Positions 1-7,337 of a stretch of 64,000 nucleotides of DNA are shown here, piece by piece. The DNA is from an uncultured Collinsella sp. Its GTDB lineage: Bacteria > Actinomycetota > Coriobacteriia > Coriobacteriales > Coriobacteriaceae. Where the stretch lies: NCBI GenBank assembly GCA_958450865.1, contig CAUDNY010000003.1:62001-126000 (forward strand), written 5' to 3'. Made by a program: the position numbers and the translations under genes. The first letter of the stretch is position 1, and the number at the start of each line of letters is the position of its first letter. The notes under the pieces are model-generated. The model saw nothing but the letters and a program-made list of their open reading frames with translations, had not been told where the DNA came from and did no database searches.

Positions 1-852
1 GATATCGGTCCAGCCCTTCGCGGGGTCGGTGCCGGCGCGGCCGTCCTTGCCGGTCGAGACGGCGCCGAAGCCGCCGTCCGCGCCCGCCGCCACGTACACG
101 CGCATGCTCGCGGCCACCTTGGAGGGGTCGAGCCCCGCGCTCATGGTGTCGACGAACCGTACCGTGTAGGTGTCGTAGGCCGTGAGGCCCGCCGGGACCG
201 TGGCAGAGAGGCGCCAGTACAGGTTGTCGGCGACCGTGGCGTCGGCGGCCTTTTGCCAGGCGGCGGTGCTGTCCTCCAGCACGTGCTTTTGGACCTTGGG
301 CGTCGCGGCCTTGGGCTTGACGGTGACGGCGCTGCCGCCCACCAGGGCCATGATCGGCGCGGTGCCGGCCTCGCCCTGGGCGATGGCGTCGTCGTCGGCG
401 ACGATGAGCCAGTAGCCGCAGGGCAGCTCGGCCGCCGTGCCCACGTTAAGGGCCACAGACACGGCGCCAGAGCTCTGGAGGGAACGAGCGAGCTGTGCGC
501 TCAGCGCGCTCGTAAGGTGGGAATCGGTGTTGAGCCACTCGGCAGCTTCCTGCGCGGTGGTCTGGGAATTGGGCATGCCGGCGCTGTGCAGCACAGGCAG
601 TGCGGCGTCGCGCACGGCGTCGCTTGCCCAGGCAAGGTCGGTGAAGGTCTTGGCGTCGCTGCCGCCGTCGACGACGTTAACGCTAAAGATCTGGTAGGCG
701 TCGTAGCTGCTCGCCACGGTACCGCCCACCGTGATGGAACCGGTCGAGGTCGGCGCGGCCTGCGCGGATGCGGGGAACACAACCGCGCAGGTGCCGATTA
801 GGAGGGCAAGCAGCGCAAACAAGATCGGGAAGGAGCAAACTTTCTTATTCAC
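1..852 (-). CDS. Sortase-type pilin backbone, 3' end outside window
   Basis: Only the first 284 codons are present; the gene runs off the left edge. The protein should be exported and assembled into a covalent pilus on the cell wall. Residues 1-32 form a signal peptide (MNKK, hydrophobic core, ASAQA). GSITVGG and SYDAYQIF follow (about 39-56), the first strand typical of the isopeptide-forming N-terminal domain of Gram-positive major pilins. A lysine-rich VTVKPK...PKVQKH stretch (176-190) lies where the pilin polymerisation lysine is expected. The start is GTG at 852, chosen because GGGAGG sits about 10 bases upstream and a signal peptide follows at once. It overlaps the last 8 bases of the adhesin gene, so the two are probably translationally coupled. 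The C-terminal sorting signal and the sortase should lie left of the window. Family assignment is good; the exact pilin class is uncertain. Confidence 0.8.
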   Translation of the reverse strand, partial: MNKKVCSFPILFALLALLIGTCAVVFPASAQAAPTSTGSITVGGTVASSYDAYQIFSVNVVDGGSDAKTFTDLAWASDAVRDAALPVLHSAGMPNSQTTAQEAAEWLNTDSHLTSALSAQLARSLQSSGAVSVALNVGTAAELPCGYWLIVADDDAIAQGEAGTAPIMALVGGSAVTVKPKAATPKVQKHVLEDSTAAWQKAADATVADNLYWRLSATVPAGLTAYDTYTVRFVDTMSAGLDPSKVAASMRVYVAAGADGGFGAVSTGKDGRAGTDPAKGWTDI

Positions 853-3800
853 GACGCTCGCCTCCCTTCGCATTCGCCTTGCGACGAATGTGCATCCAGG
901 CCGCAGCAGCGCAAAGCACCGCCGCGCCGGCAAGGTACGTCAGCGTGACGCCCGACATACCAGAAAGGGGCAAAGAGGTGGAGTAGGTGTTGGTGAAGGT
1001 GGGGTTGTCAGTCGGTTTCTCGTTCTCATGACCGTTGGCGTCGACCTCGTAGTAGGCCGGCTTGCAGGTCAGCGTGCCATTATGGTTGTCCGTTGCCGTC
1101 ACCACGACCTTGAAAGTCTTGGTGTCGTTGGTATAGCCCTCGTGTTTGGTGCCATCGCCCTCGCTGGCGGCGCATTCACGGATGTAGTAGGTGAACGTTG
1201 CTTTACCATTGGTAAGATCATTGATGCCCAGTGGACCGATTGGTACCGGATCGAACGTTACTGTCTGAGGGTTTCCCGACTCAGCGGAAGTATATTTGGT
1301 CTGAGGGGATGTCTCCGTGTTGTCCGAATTCTTGGTATACAGCTCGAACTTAAACCTCTTCATCTCGCCGCCATCGACCTTCTTGGTCACCTGAGGTGTC
1401 CAAGAGCCGCTGGAGGTGTACGTGTTGGTGAAGGTTGCACCCTTGGTAAGCGTAATGATGGCAACGTTTTCGCCCTCAGCAGCTGCGATGGCTGCCGATT
1501 CTGTTTCTGACGTTCTTGCGCCAGTGCCGTCATTTTTTACCGTTGTTACTGAAACGTTCGTGACTTTGTAATACGTGTATTCAATGTCAAGCACGTTGTG
1601 CGACTTGTTCTCATCCTTCTCAACCTCAGGATCAATTTTGTAGATTGTTTTGTCGTAATCCACGCCCTTTTTCGCGTCCGGAACCTCTACCAAGTAGTAA
1701 ACAAGAGCGTCATCGGCATAAACTTCACCCAGATCAAAGGTGAAATTTCCATCTATGTCGTTTCTCACCGTACCGACAACCGAGCAGCCATTGAGCTGAA
1801 GCTTATCTTTGGAGTCAAAGCTCGGAACTGTGTATAAAGGCTTGCCATTCTCGTCAACAATCGGCTTGCCATTCTCGTCAACAATCGGATTCTGCTTGAG
1901 CAGCTCGAACTCAAACTCGTCTTTCTCGAGCGCGCGGCCCGTCAGTTTCTTAATGCCGTTGAGCTTCATCTTGGGATACACACTCACCTGCGCGGTGGAG
2001 CCGGCGACAACGTCTCCGTTGGTCATGATTCCGCCACCGTGAATGTTGGATCTGTTGCCCGTGATGAAGAGGGACGCAGCCGCGGTAGCAGCATTCATAT
2101 CTTCCTGAATCGGCTCAGATTTAAGGCCAATCATGTACTTAGCTTGGGCGCCCTCGTACTTGCCGATAGACGTTGGTGTTTTGTCGATCGTGCCCGACCA
2201 GTTAGCAGCTCCGCCACCAAGCATCTGTCCCGTTACGGCAGCGATATACGGCAGCGATTCAGCGTTAGCACTATCGCGAATAAGAAAAAGATCCTGGTGA
2301 CCGGCTTTTTTAAAGTCTTCAGTTATTTCGCCGCCTTCGTGGTTAGGGCGCCAATCCTTGTCATCGGTCTTTTCGTGTGTGCCACCCGATCGGTTATAAC
2401 CACTACCGTCAGGTCTACCGTCAGAATTACCGAAAATCGCGATGCCATTGGTATCGGTAATGGCAGTCTTACCAGTCGGGCAAGCGGCAAACCCGCCGCC
2501 AAAGCCATTGGCATGATTGTTGGTAATCAGCGCGTTATATATATAGAAGCTCGCCGATTTAATGCCTTGGTCACTACTACCCTGAACGAACACGCCGCCG
2601 CCACCCCAGTCGTTGGTGGTATTGGTCGTATTGTTAGTGATGTAGGCTTTCTTGCCGCTCACATTAAATTCGCCAACTGTAGGCGCAGCGATACGGATGC
2701 CGCCACCCTCTGAGTTTTGCGCCACATTGCTAGCGATGATTCCACCAGAAAACGTAAACCCGGAAAGAGCTCTATTCCAAGCGCCAGCATAAACGCCGCC
2801 GCCAGCCTCGGCAGAGTAGTTGCCCGTGATGTAGCCGCCGCTAATAACCAAACTGCCTATTTTCTGTCCTTCAGACTGGCTAAAGGCAGCAATGCCGCCA
2901 CCACCGTGGCAACCGTTACCGAGATGCTTCCACCCCGTCGAATCAGTGTCCTGGTAGAACTGATATTTGTTATTGGTGATGTAACCATTCGTAATGGTCA
3001 CACTAGAGTTCTCAGCACAAATTCCCGCGCCATAACCGCGTTGATCCTTATTTGTACCGTTGCCGGAGATAATACCGCCAACCATGTTTACCGTAGAATT
3101 CATGGCATAAACGCCGCCGCCACTGGGGGCATAGTTACCAGCGATTACGCCGTCAGAGATCTCCAGGGTTGAGTTGCCAATGACAGCAATTCCAGCACCA
3201 GCACCATCTCTGCCCACAGAAGCACCACAAACGTATCCGCCACTCATCTTGACGATAGAGCGATTCTCGGCATGGATAAGGTGACCAACGTTGCGATTTT
3301 CCTCTTGAGTAAGCACGCCACTCTGAAGGTTAAACGTACAGCCCTCACCATTGAGATTGATGAGACTCACTCTGTTGCTGCTGTTGCACGCCACGATGGC
3401 ACCACCGATAGTCACTTCGTGTTTATAAAGAGCCTCAGTAGTGCTGATACCGTCTGCATTAACAGACGATCCAGTTACGTAATAAATTAGCTTGTCCGGA
3501 ATTTTAGAAGTCTCATCGTAACCCACAGAGGCAAGGTTGGCATTTTTGCTGAGTGTGCTGTCAGAGCATTCAAAGCCGCTGGCGATCGGATTGTCCACTG
3601 GAGCTTGCTGACTGTCCATGACGGTTAACGTTGCATCGCCGGTGATATTGAACAGGGATTGATTATCACTTGCATGTGTAATCTTGTGGCCGTTAAGGTC
3701 AATTACGGTTTCGCCATGGTCGAGCGTAATAGTGTCCGCGTACTCAAGATCCCCAATGAGACGGTAGTTACCAGGCGTTCCGCCATTTCCGAATTGATTA

Positions 3801-4219
3801 TGTATGTTGCTTTGATTTAGCTCGGTAAAGCCGTCCGCTGCGGTCGGCATGACATCATTCTCATCATTGGCGCCATCATCCGCAGGCTGCTCGGCACTTT
3901 TTGCTCCCGTGTCATCAGACGACGGGGCCGTCCTGAGAGCATCGTCGCCAAGCTCGCCACCCTCGGTCTCGTCACTATTCTGGTTTTCGGTATCCCCGTT
4001 GTTGGTGTTTTCTACATCAGTAGACTCAGTTGAGGAACCCCCCCCCATCACAGTTTCCTCGGCAGAAACCGTCTGGACATCGTTGGCAATGGCCTGCGAG
4101 ATCGGGGGCATGACGAGCGACAGCACCAGACTCAATACGGAAGCTCCGCACAAAACGCCTGCCAGTACACGGCGCGTCGCTTTATTACTCTGCTTAGATT
4201 TGTCCGAATTCGCTTTCAT
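845..4219 (-). CDS. Large LPXTG-type surface adhesin / pilus tip protein
   Basis: A 1124-residue cell-wall-anchored protein. Residues 1-46 are a signal peptide. Residues 50-125 are a low-complexity acidic Ser/Thr/Glu linker. About 150-730 is a right-handed beta-helix of repeated GGG(V/I)YA and I(S/T)GNY units, as in carbohydrate- or host-binding adhesins. Two pilin isopeptide (Spy0128/SpaA-like) domains follow (about 770-930 and 945-1080, each ending near TFTNTY). The C-terminus has LPLSG (1083-1087), a hydrophobic helix and an RRK...RRE tail, a complete sorting signal. ATG at 4219 has GGGGAGGAG 5-6 bases upstream. It is the first gene of the pilus operon. Two oddities: a run of nine G bases on the coding strand at codons 58-61, and a 24-bp in-frame tandem duplication. 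Base composition is more AT-rich than the neighbouring metabolic genes, which may reflect transfer. Ligand unknown. Confidence 0.85.
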   Translation of the reverse strand: MKANSDKSKQSNKATRRVLAGVLCGASVLSLVLSLVMPPISQAIANDVQTVSAEETVMGGGSSTESTDVENTNNGDTENQNSDETEGGELGDDALRTAPSSDDTGAKSAEQPADDGANDENDVMPTAADGFTELNQSNIHNQFGNGGTPGNYRLIGDLEYADTITLDHGETVIDLNGHKITHASDNQSLFNITGDATLTVMDSQQAPVDNPIASGFECSDSTLSKNANLASVGYDETSKIPDKLIYYVTGSSVNADGISTTEALYKHEVTIGGAIVACNSSNRVSLINLNGEGCTFNLQSGVLTQEENRNVGHLIHAENRSIVKMSGGYVCGASVGRDGAGAGIAVIGNSTLEISDGVIAGNYAPSGGGVYAMNSTVNMVGGIISGNGTNKDQRGYGAGICAENSSVTITNGYITNNKYQFYQDTDSTGWKHLGNGCHGGGGIAAFSQSEGQKIGSLVISGGYITGNYSAEAGGGVYAGAWNRALSGFTFSGGIIASNVAQNSEGGGIRIAAPTVGEFNVSGKKAYITNNTTNTTNDWGGGGVFVQGSSDQGIKSASFYIYNALITNNHANGFGGGFAACPTGKTAITDTNGIAIFGNSDGRPDGSGYNRSGGTHEKTDDKDWRPNHEGGEITEDFKKAGHQDLFLIRDSANAESLPYIAAVTGQMLGGGAANWSGTIDKTPTSIGKYEGAQAKYMIGLKSEPIQEDMNAATAAASLFITGNRSNIHGGGIMTNGDVVAGSTAQVSVYPKMKLNGIKKLTGRALEKDEFEFELLKQNPIVDENGKPIVDENGKPLYTVPSFDSKDKLQLNGCSVVGTVRNDIDGNFTFDLGEVYADDALVYYLVEVPDAKKGVDYDKTIYKIDPEVEKDENKSHNVLDIEYTYYKVTNVSVTTVKNDGTGARTSETESAAIAAAEGENVAIITLTKGATFTNTYTSSGSWTPQVTKKVDGGEMKRFKFELYTKNSDNTETSPQTKYTSAESGNPQTVTFDPVPIGPLGINDLTNGKATFTYYIRECAASEGDGTKHEGYTNDTKTFKVVVTATDNHNGTLTCKPAYYEVDANGHENEKPTDNPTFTNTYSTSLPLSGMSGVTLTYLAGAAVLCAAAAWMHIRRKANAKGGERRE
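1839..1886 (-). repeat. 24-bp in-frame tandem duplication in the adhesin gene
   Basis: Two adjacent identical 24-base units encode the repeated octapeptide DENGKPIV within the first pilin-like domain, upstream of a Tyr-Thr-Val-Pro-Ser segment. A whole number of codons is duplicated, so the frame is kept and only segment length changes. Confidence 0.7.
4038..4046 (-). repeat. G9 homopolymer tract inside the adhesin gene
   Basis: Nine consecutive C on the plus strand, read as nine G in the coding strand. They encode the end of Met58 and Gly59-Gly60-Gly61, just after the signal peptide. Loss or gain of one base would shift the frame near the start of a 1124-residue surface protein. Tracts of this kind are the classical basis of slipped-strand phase variation. 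Confidence 0.75.
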
Positions 4220-4675
4220 CGATGTCTCCTCCCCAAGAGACCGCGATCTTGCTCTTTCACCATCAAACTTGGGCGCGCGACTTATAATTGCTCGCGCTCG
4301 ATATGCATATTATTACTCTTTGTTTAAACAACGCAAGCCTAACAATGTCAGTTTTGCTTCGCGTTGCCTTAACTTCTTGACAATTATTCAAACTATGCAT
4401 TGTTTTTCGAGGGTTAAATTTCGGAAAGACGCTGGTGAACTCGTTAGCAAATCTAGATAAATGACACTTTACCATTGTTTGTACAACATTTTGTTTTAAC
4501 CCGCTCAATCTGTGAACGACCAAAATTGCGCCGTGAATGGCAGTATATTTACCTGCAAATATTAGTTATAAGCTAATTGGTCAATTACTGCACAACCAGC
4601 GTGTGCCGACATGTTCATACATCGAAACTTGAATGACATTGCATGTTACCGGCTGCAAATCTCCTCGCTACAAAA
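4220..4675. other. AT-rich non-coding region upstream of the pilus operon
   Basis: About 450 bases with no convincing gene on either strand and clearly more A/T than the rest of the window. It should hold the promoter of the leftward pilus operon; several TA-rich -10-like stretches lie between about 4270 and 4330, but none has a clear -35 partner at proper spacing. I found no inverted repeats that would suggest an invertible promoter. The shorter reading frames here have no family signature. Confidence 0.5.
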
Positions 4676-4707
4676 AAGCGTCCCAACAATCGACTGTTGG
4701 GACGCTT
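4676..4707 (-). terminator. Intrinsic terminator of the HAD phosphatase gene
   Basis: Perfect 13-bp stem AAGCGTCCCAACA / TGTTGGGACGCTT with a 6-base loop. On the minus strand it is followed by a run of T (complement of A4672-4676), as expected for a rho-independent terminator about 50 bases after the stop codon. Confidence 0.8.
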
Positions 4708-4710
4708 GGA

Positions 4711-4745
4711 AAACCACCACAAAGGCGCTCTGCCCTCTTTGTGGC
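4711..4745. repeat. Inverted repeat, family A (degenerate copy)
   Basis: AACCACCACAAAGG and CTTTGTGG face each other around a short centre. This is a decayed member of the family seen at 5671-5708, 7245-7278 and 19535-19569, and lies 12 bases past the stop codon of the HAD gene. Confidence 0.55.
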
Positions 4746-4757
4746 TGCCCCCAGGCG

Positions 4758-5579
4758 CTACAGCAGATGCTCCTGGATAAAGATAGCGATGCCGTCTTTG
4801 TCGTTGCTGACGGTTACAAAGTCGGCGGCGGAGCGGGTGGCCTCGCTGCCATTTGCCATGGCCACACCCACGCCGGCGTCAGCCACCATGCAGGTGTCGT
4901 TATCGGCATCGCCAAACACGCAGATGTTCTGGAGCTCCATGTCGTTGAGCTCCGCCACGCGCACAAGGCCGCGCGTCTTGGACACGCGCGGATCCATGAA
5001 CTCGTAGAGCCGCTGCGTGGTTTGCAGAGCCGCCGCCTTAACAGTGTTATCGGCAAACGTCGACGCCCGCTCAATCACCCGCGGCATTACCTCGGGCGCC
5101 ATGGTAAACATCACCTTGGGCTGCGGCTCGCGCAAAAACTCGGCAAAATCGACCACCTGGTAGGGCACGCCGTCGACGCGCGACAGGTGCTCGACGCACG
5201 CGTTGCTCTCGGGCACGTAGAACACGCCGTCTCGGGGGCAAACGGGCGTTGCCGGAAGGTCCGCCATGTGCTTGCAGATACGCGCGATTGTCTCGCCCGG
5301 CAGCGGATAGCTCAGCTCGTTGATGTTGTGCGCGCGGTCGATGACCTCGGCGCCGCCGCAGCCCACCAGCACGTCCACCAAGCCTTCGATGCCCCAGAGC
5401 TCGTACATGGCCTCGGTCGCGTGGGCGTCGCGCCCGGTGCACAGGCCAAAGAGCACGCCGCGCTCGCGCAGGGCGCGGATCGCCGCCACGGTGCGCGGGG
5501 ACACCGTGTGCTGGCTCGTGAGCAGCGTGCCGTCGATATCGCAGAACACGGCTTTGATGTGGCTGAAGGTGGTGTCCAT
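4758..5579 (-). CDS. Cof-type HAD family sugar-phosphatase
   Basis: A 273-residue cytoplasmic hydrolase of the HAD superfamily, subfamily IIB (Cof/YbjI type), which usually dephosphorylates small phosphorylated sugars or cofactors. Motif I is FCDIDGTLL (nucleophile and acid Asp at residues 14 and 16), motif II lies near LCTGRD, the Lys of motif III is in VSKTRGL, and motif IV is GDADND, with MANG after it. The C2-type cap sits between motifs II and III. A longer in-frame extension exists to base 5828, but it would read through the repeats at 5671-5789; ATG at 5579 gives the normal family N-terminus. The gene appears to stand alone between repeat elements. The substrate cannot be predicted from sequence. 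Confidence 0.85.
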   Translation of the reverse strand: MDTTFSHIKAVFCDIDGTLLTSQHTVSPRTVAAIRALRERGVLFGLCTGRDAHATEAMYELWGIEGLVDVLVGCGGAEVIDRAHNINELSYPLPGETIARICKHMADLPATPVCPRDGVFYVPESNACVEHLSRVDGVPYQVVDFAEFLREPQPKVMFTMAPEVMPRVIERASTFADNTVKAAALQTTQRLYEFMDPRVSKTRGLVRVAELNDMELQNICVFGDADNDTCMVADAGVGVAMANGSEATRSAADFVTVSNDKDGIAIFIQEHLL

Positions 5580-5670
5580 GGGGGCCTTTCTGGGTTGTGC
5601 GGCGGTGTGGGGTGCATTCGCAAACGGCGTACATGGTATACCAAGGCACAGGCGCGGCCCGCCAAAGCAA

Positions 5671-5708
5671 AAACCACCACAAAGGTGCCTGGCCCCTTTG
5701 TGGTGGTT
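5671..5708. repeat. Inverted repeat, family A
   Basis: AACCACCACAAAGG, an 8-10 base centre (tgcctggccc), then CCTTTGTGGTGGTT: a nearly perfect stem. It sits 17 bases from the family B repeat at 5725-5789, giving two hairpins in series downstream of the MFS gene. Confidence 0.8.
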
Positions 5709-5724
5709 GCGACGTTTGCGGGCC

Positions 5725-5789
5725 AAACCATCACAACATTCGACGTTTTTCGGCAAAATCGCGATTTTCATCGAATGTTGTGATGGTTT
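5725..5789. repeat. Inverted repeat, family B
   Basis: Perfect 19-bp arms AAACCATCACAACATTCGA (5725-5743) and its complement (5771-5789) around a 27-base centre that is itself partly symmetric. The right arm ends one base before the stop codon of the MFS gene (5791). A second copy is at 9835-9895. Confidence 0.85.
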
Positions 5790-5790
5790 C

Positions 5791-7071
5791 TTACCGCTTT
5801 CCGGCACGTTCCAAGTGATTGCGTCCAAGCAGCAACAACGCCGCGGGGACTGCCGTCACGACCATGCCTGCTCCGATGAGCGTCTGCTGCACGCCAAACG
5901 TCGCCGCCAGCCACGGGGCAATCGCCAGCGGGGCCACGCCGGCAAACATATTGCCAAAGCCCATGACCGAATTGACGCGACCAAGCTGCTCGAGCGGAGC
6001 CGTCGTTTGCACGATGGTGTTGTGGAGCGGATTGACGACACCCCAGGCTATGCCCAGGGCGATCTGGCCGACGAGGGCCACACCCACGTACGGCGTCCCC
6101 ACATAGAGCAGACTTCCCAGGCCCACGGACATGAGCGCCACGAGTAGCGTTTTAAGGTTGACCAGGTGCGGCGGCAAGCGGAGCGCAAGCACGGCACCCA
6201 GCACCGCGCCCACGCCCGAGGCAGACGAGAGCCAACCCATCCACTCAACGCCGACGTGCAGGACATCGCGGTAGAAAAACGACTCGAGCGGATCGAAGGC
6301 TCCGTAGCCAAAGTTCGAAAGAAAGATAATGCAGAACAGTAGGGCGAGAACGCTATTGGTAAAGACCGTCTTGATGCTGGCTGCGAAGGTGGCGCGGGCG
6401 GACGTGCCGGGGTTGGAGCTTTGTCCCGCACGCTCCCCTTCCTCTGCCGAATCGGCATCCGCATCCCCGGCGACATGGCTGGTCGGCGGCCTAAAGCCCC
6501 AACCGGCAACGAGCGCCAGTACGGTAAAGATCATCATGAGCACGAACACCGCGCGTGACGATGCAGCCGCCGCGACAAAGCCGCCCAGAGTGGGGCCAAC
6601 GATAATACTCACATTTGAGAACATGGCGATGGCGGAGTTGATGTCTTTGAGCTCGACAGGATCGTCGGTGAGGTAGGCCGGATAGGATGTGGCGATGGGC
6701 TGGGCGAATCCCATCGTAAAGCCCAGAAACACCGCGCCGAGCAGGACGACGCCGGTCGCGCTACCAAAGGCGATGATTGTCGTGCCAGTTGCGAGCGTGC
6801 CGACGATGCTCAGCAAGAAATGGCGGCGCGGACCCCATGCGTCGAGCGCAGCGCCGCCCGCAAAGGATCCCAGGATCACGAAAACGTTCATGAACAGGAC
6901 GGCCAGCGATGTCGCGACGACCGAGGCGTCATCTGCATAAGTGAGCGTTCCGATGACGCCGATAAAATAACTAGTCTGAAAGCCGGTGTAAATGAGAAAG
7001 CGCATCGCCACCAGGCGTTTAGCCTGCGCGGACAGCGAAGGTTGAGGTTTTGAGAGAAGAGATGCGAGCAT
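5791..7071 (-). CDS. MFS transporter (drug/metabolite efflux type)
   Basis: A 426-residue membrane protein with about 12 hydrophobic helices and a hydrophilic loop of about 40 residues (acidic, DADSAEEGERAG) between helices 6 and 7, as usual for the major facilitator superfamily. GGAALDAWGPRR between helices 2 and 3 matches the MFS signature GxxxDRxGRR loosely. ATG at 7071 is preferred over codons further upstream because AAGGAG ends 5 bases before it. It is transcribed leftwards as a single gene; two hairpin repeats follow the stop codon. The substrate is not predictable; resemblance is to MFS efflux permeases rather than sugar importers. Confidence 0.8.
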   Translation of the reverse strand: MLASLLSKPQPSLSAQAKRLVAMRFLIYTGFQTSYFIGVIGTLTYADDASVVATSLAVLFMNVFVILGSFAGGAALDAWGPRRHFLLSIVGTLATGTTIIAFGSATGVVLLGAVFLGFTMGFAQPIATSYPAYLTDDPVELKDINSAIAMFSNVSIIVGPTLGGFVAAAASSRAVFVLMMIFTVLALVAGWGFRPPTSHVAGDADADSAEEGERAGQSSNPGTSARATFAASIKTVFTNSVLALLFCIIFLSNFGYGAFDPLESFFYRDVLHVGVEWMGWLSSASGVGAVLGAVLALRLPPHLVNLKTLLVALMSVGLGSLLYVGTPYVGVALVGQIALGIAWGVVNPLHNTIVQTTAPLEQLGRVNSVMGFGNMFAGVAPLAIAPWLAATFGVQQTLIGAGMVVTAVPAALLLLGRNHLERAGKR

Positions 7072-7244
7072 GGAGACTCCTTGTTTCATACGAATGCGGA
7101 CGGCGGGCATTCGCCACCGTCTGTCAAATCAATCTATCCGCATGAAACATTAAGGACGCATCAAGCCCCTTTTCTCCGTTTTTCGCCCGTCATGAACTAC
7201 TTGGTAGATTGTAAGGCATGCCCCGCACATCTACCAAAGCAAAA

Positions 7245-7278
7245 TCCACCACAAAGGTGCCGGCACCTTTGTGGTGGA
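7245..7278. repeat. Inverted repeat, family A (perfect copy)
   Basis: Perfect palindrome: TCCACCACAAAGGTGCC followed directly by its complement, with no loop. Same family as 5671-5708. It lies between the MFS start and the end of the moaC-mobB gene. Confidence 0.85.
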
Positions 7279-7296
7279 AATGACGTTTGCCCAGAT

Positions 7297-7337
7297 AAAA
7301 CCTGCCAAAACAAACCTGTCCCTTCTTGGCAGGTTTT
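7297..7337 (-). terminator. Hairpin/terminator at the end of moaC-mobB
   Basis: Stem AAAACCTGCCAA / TTGGCAGGTTTT; the right arm overlaps the stop codon of the fusion gene. On the minus strand the second arm ends in TTTT, so it can act as a terminator. The minus-strand 21-mer at 7334-7314 is nearly identical to one at 47179-47199. Confidence 0.65.

Noticed and set aside
4220..4675. Invertible promoter controlling the pilus genes
   Set aside because: No pair of inverted repeats flanks a promoter-sized segment and no invertase gene is present in the window.
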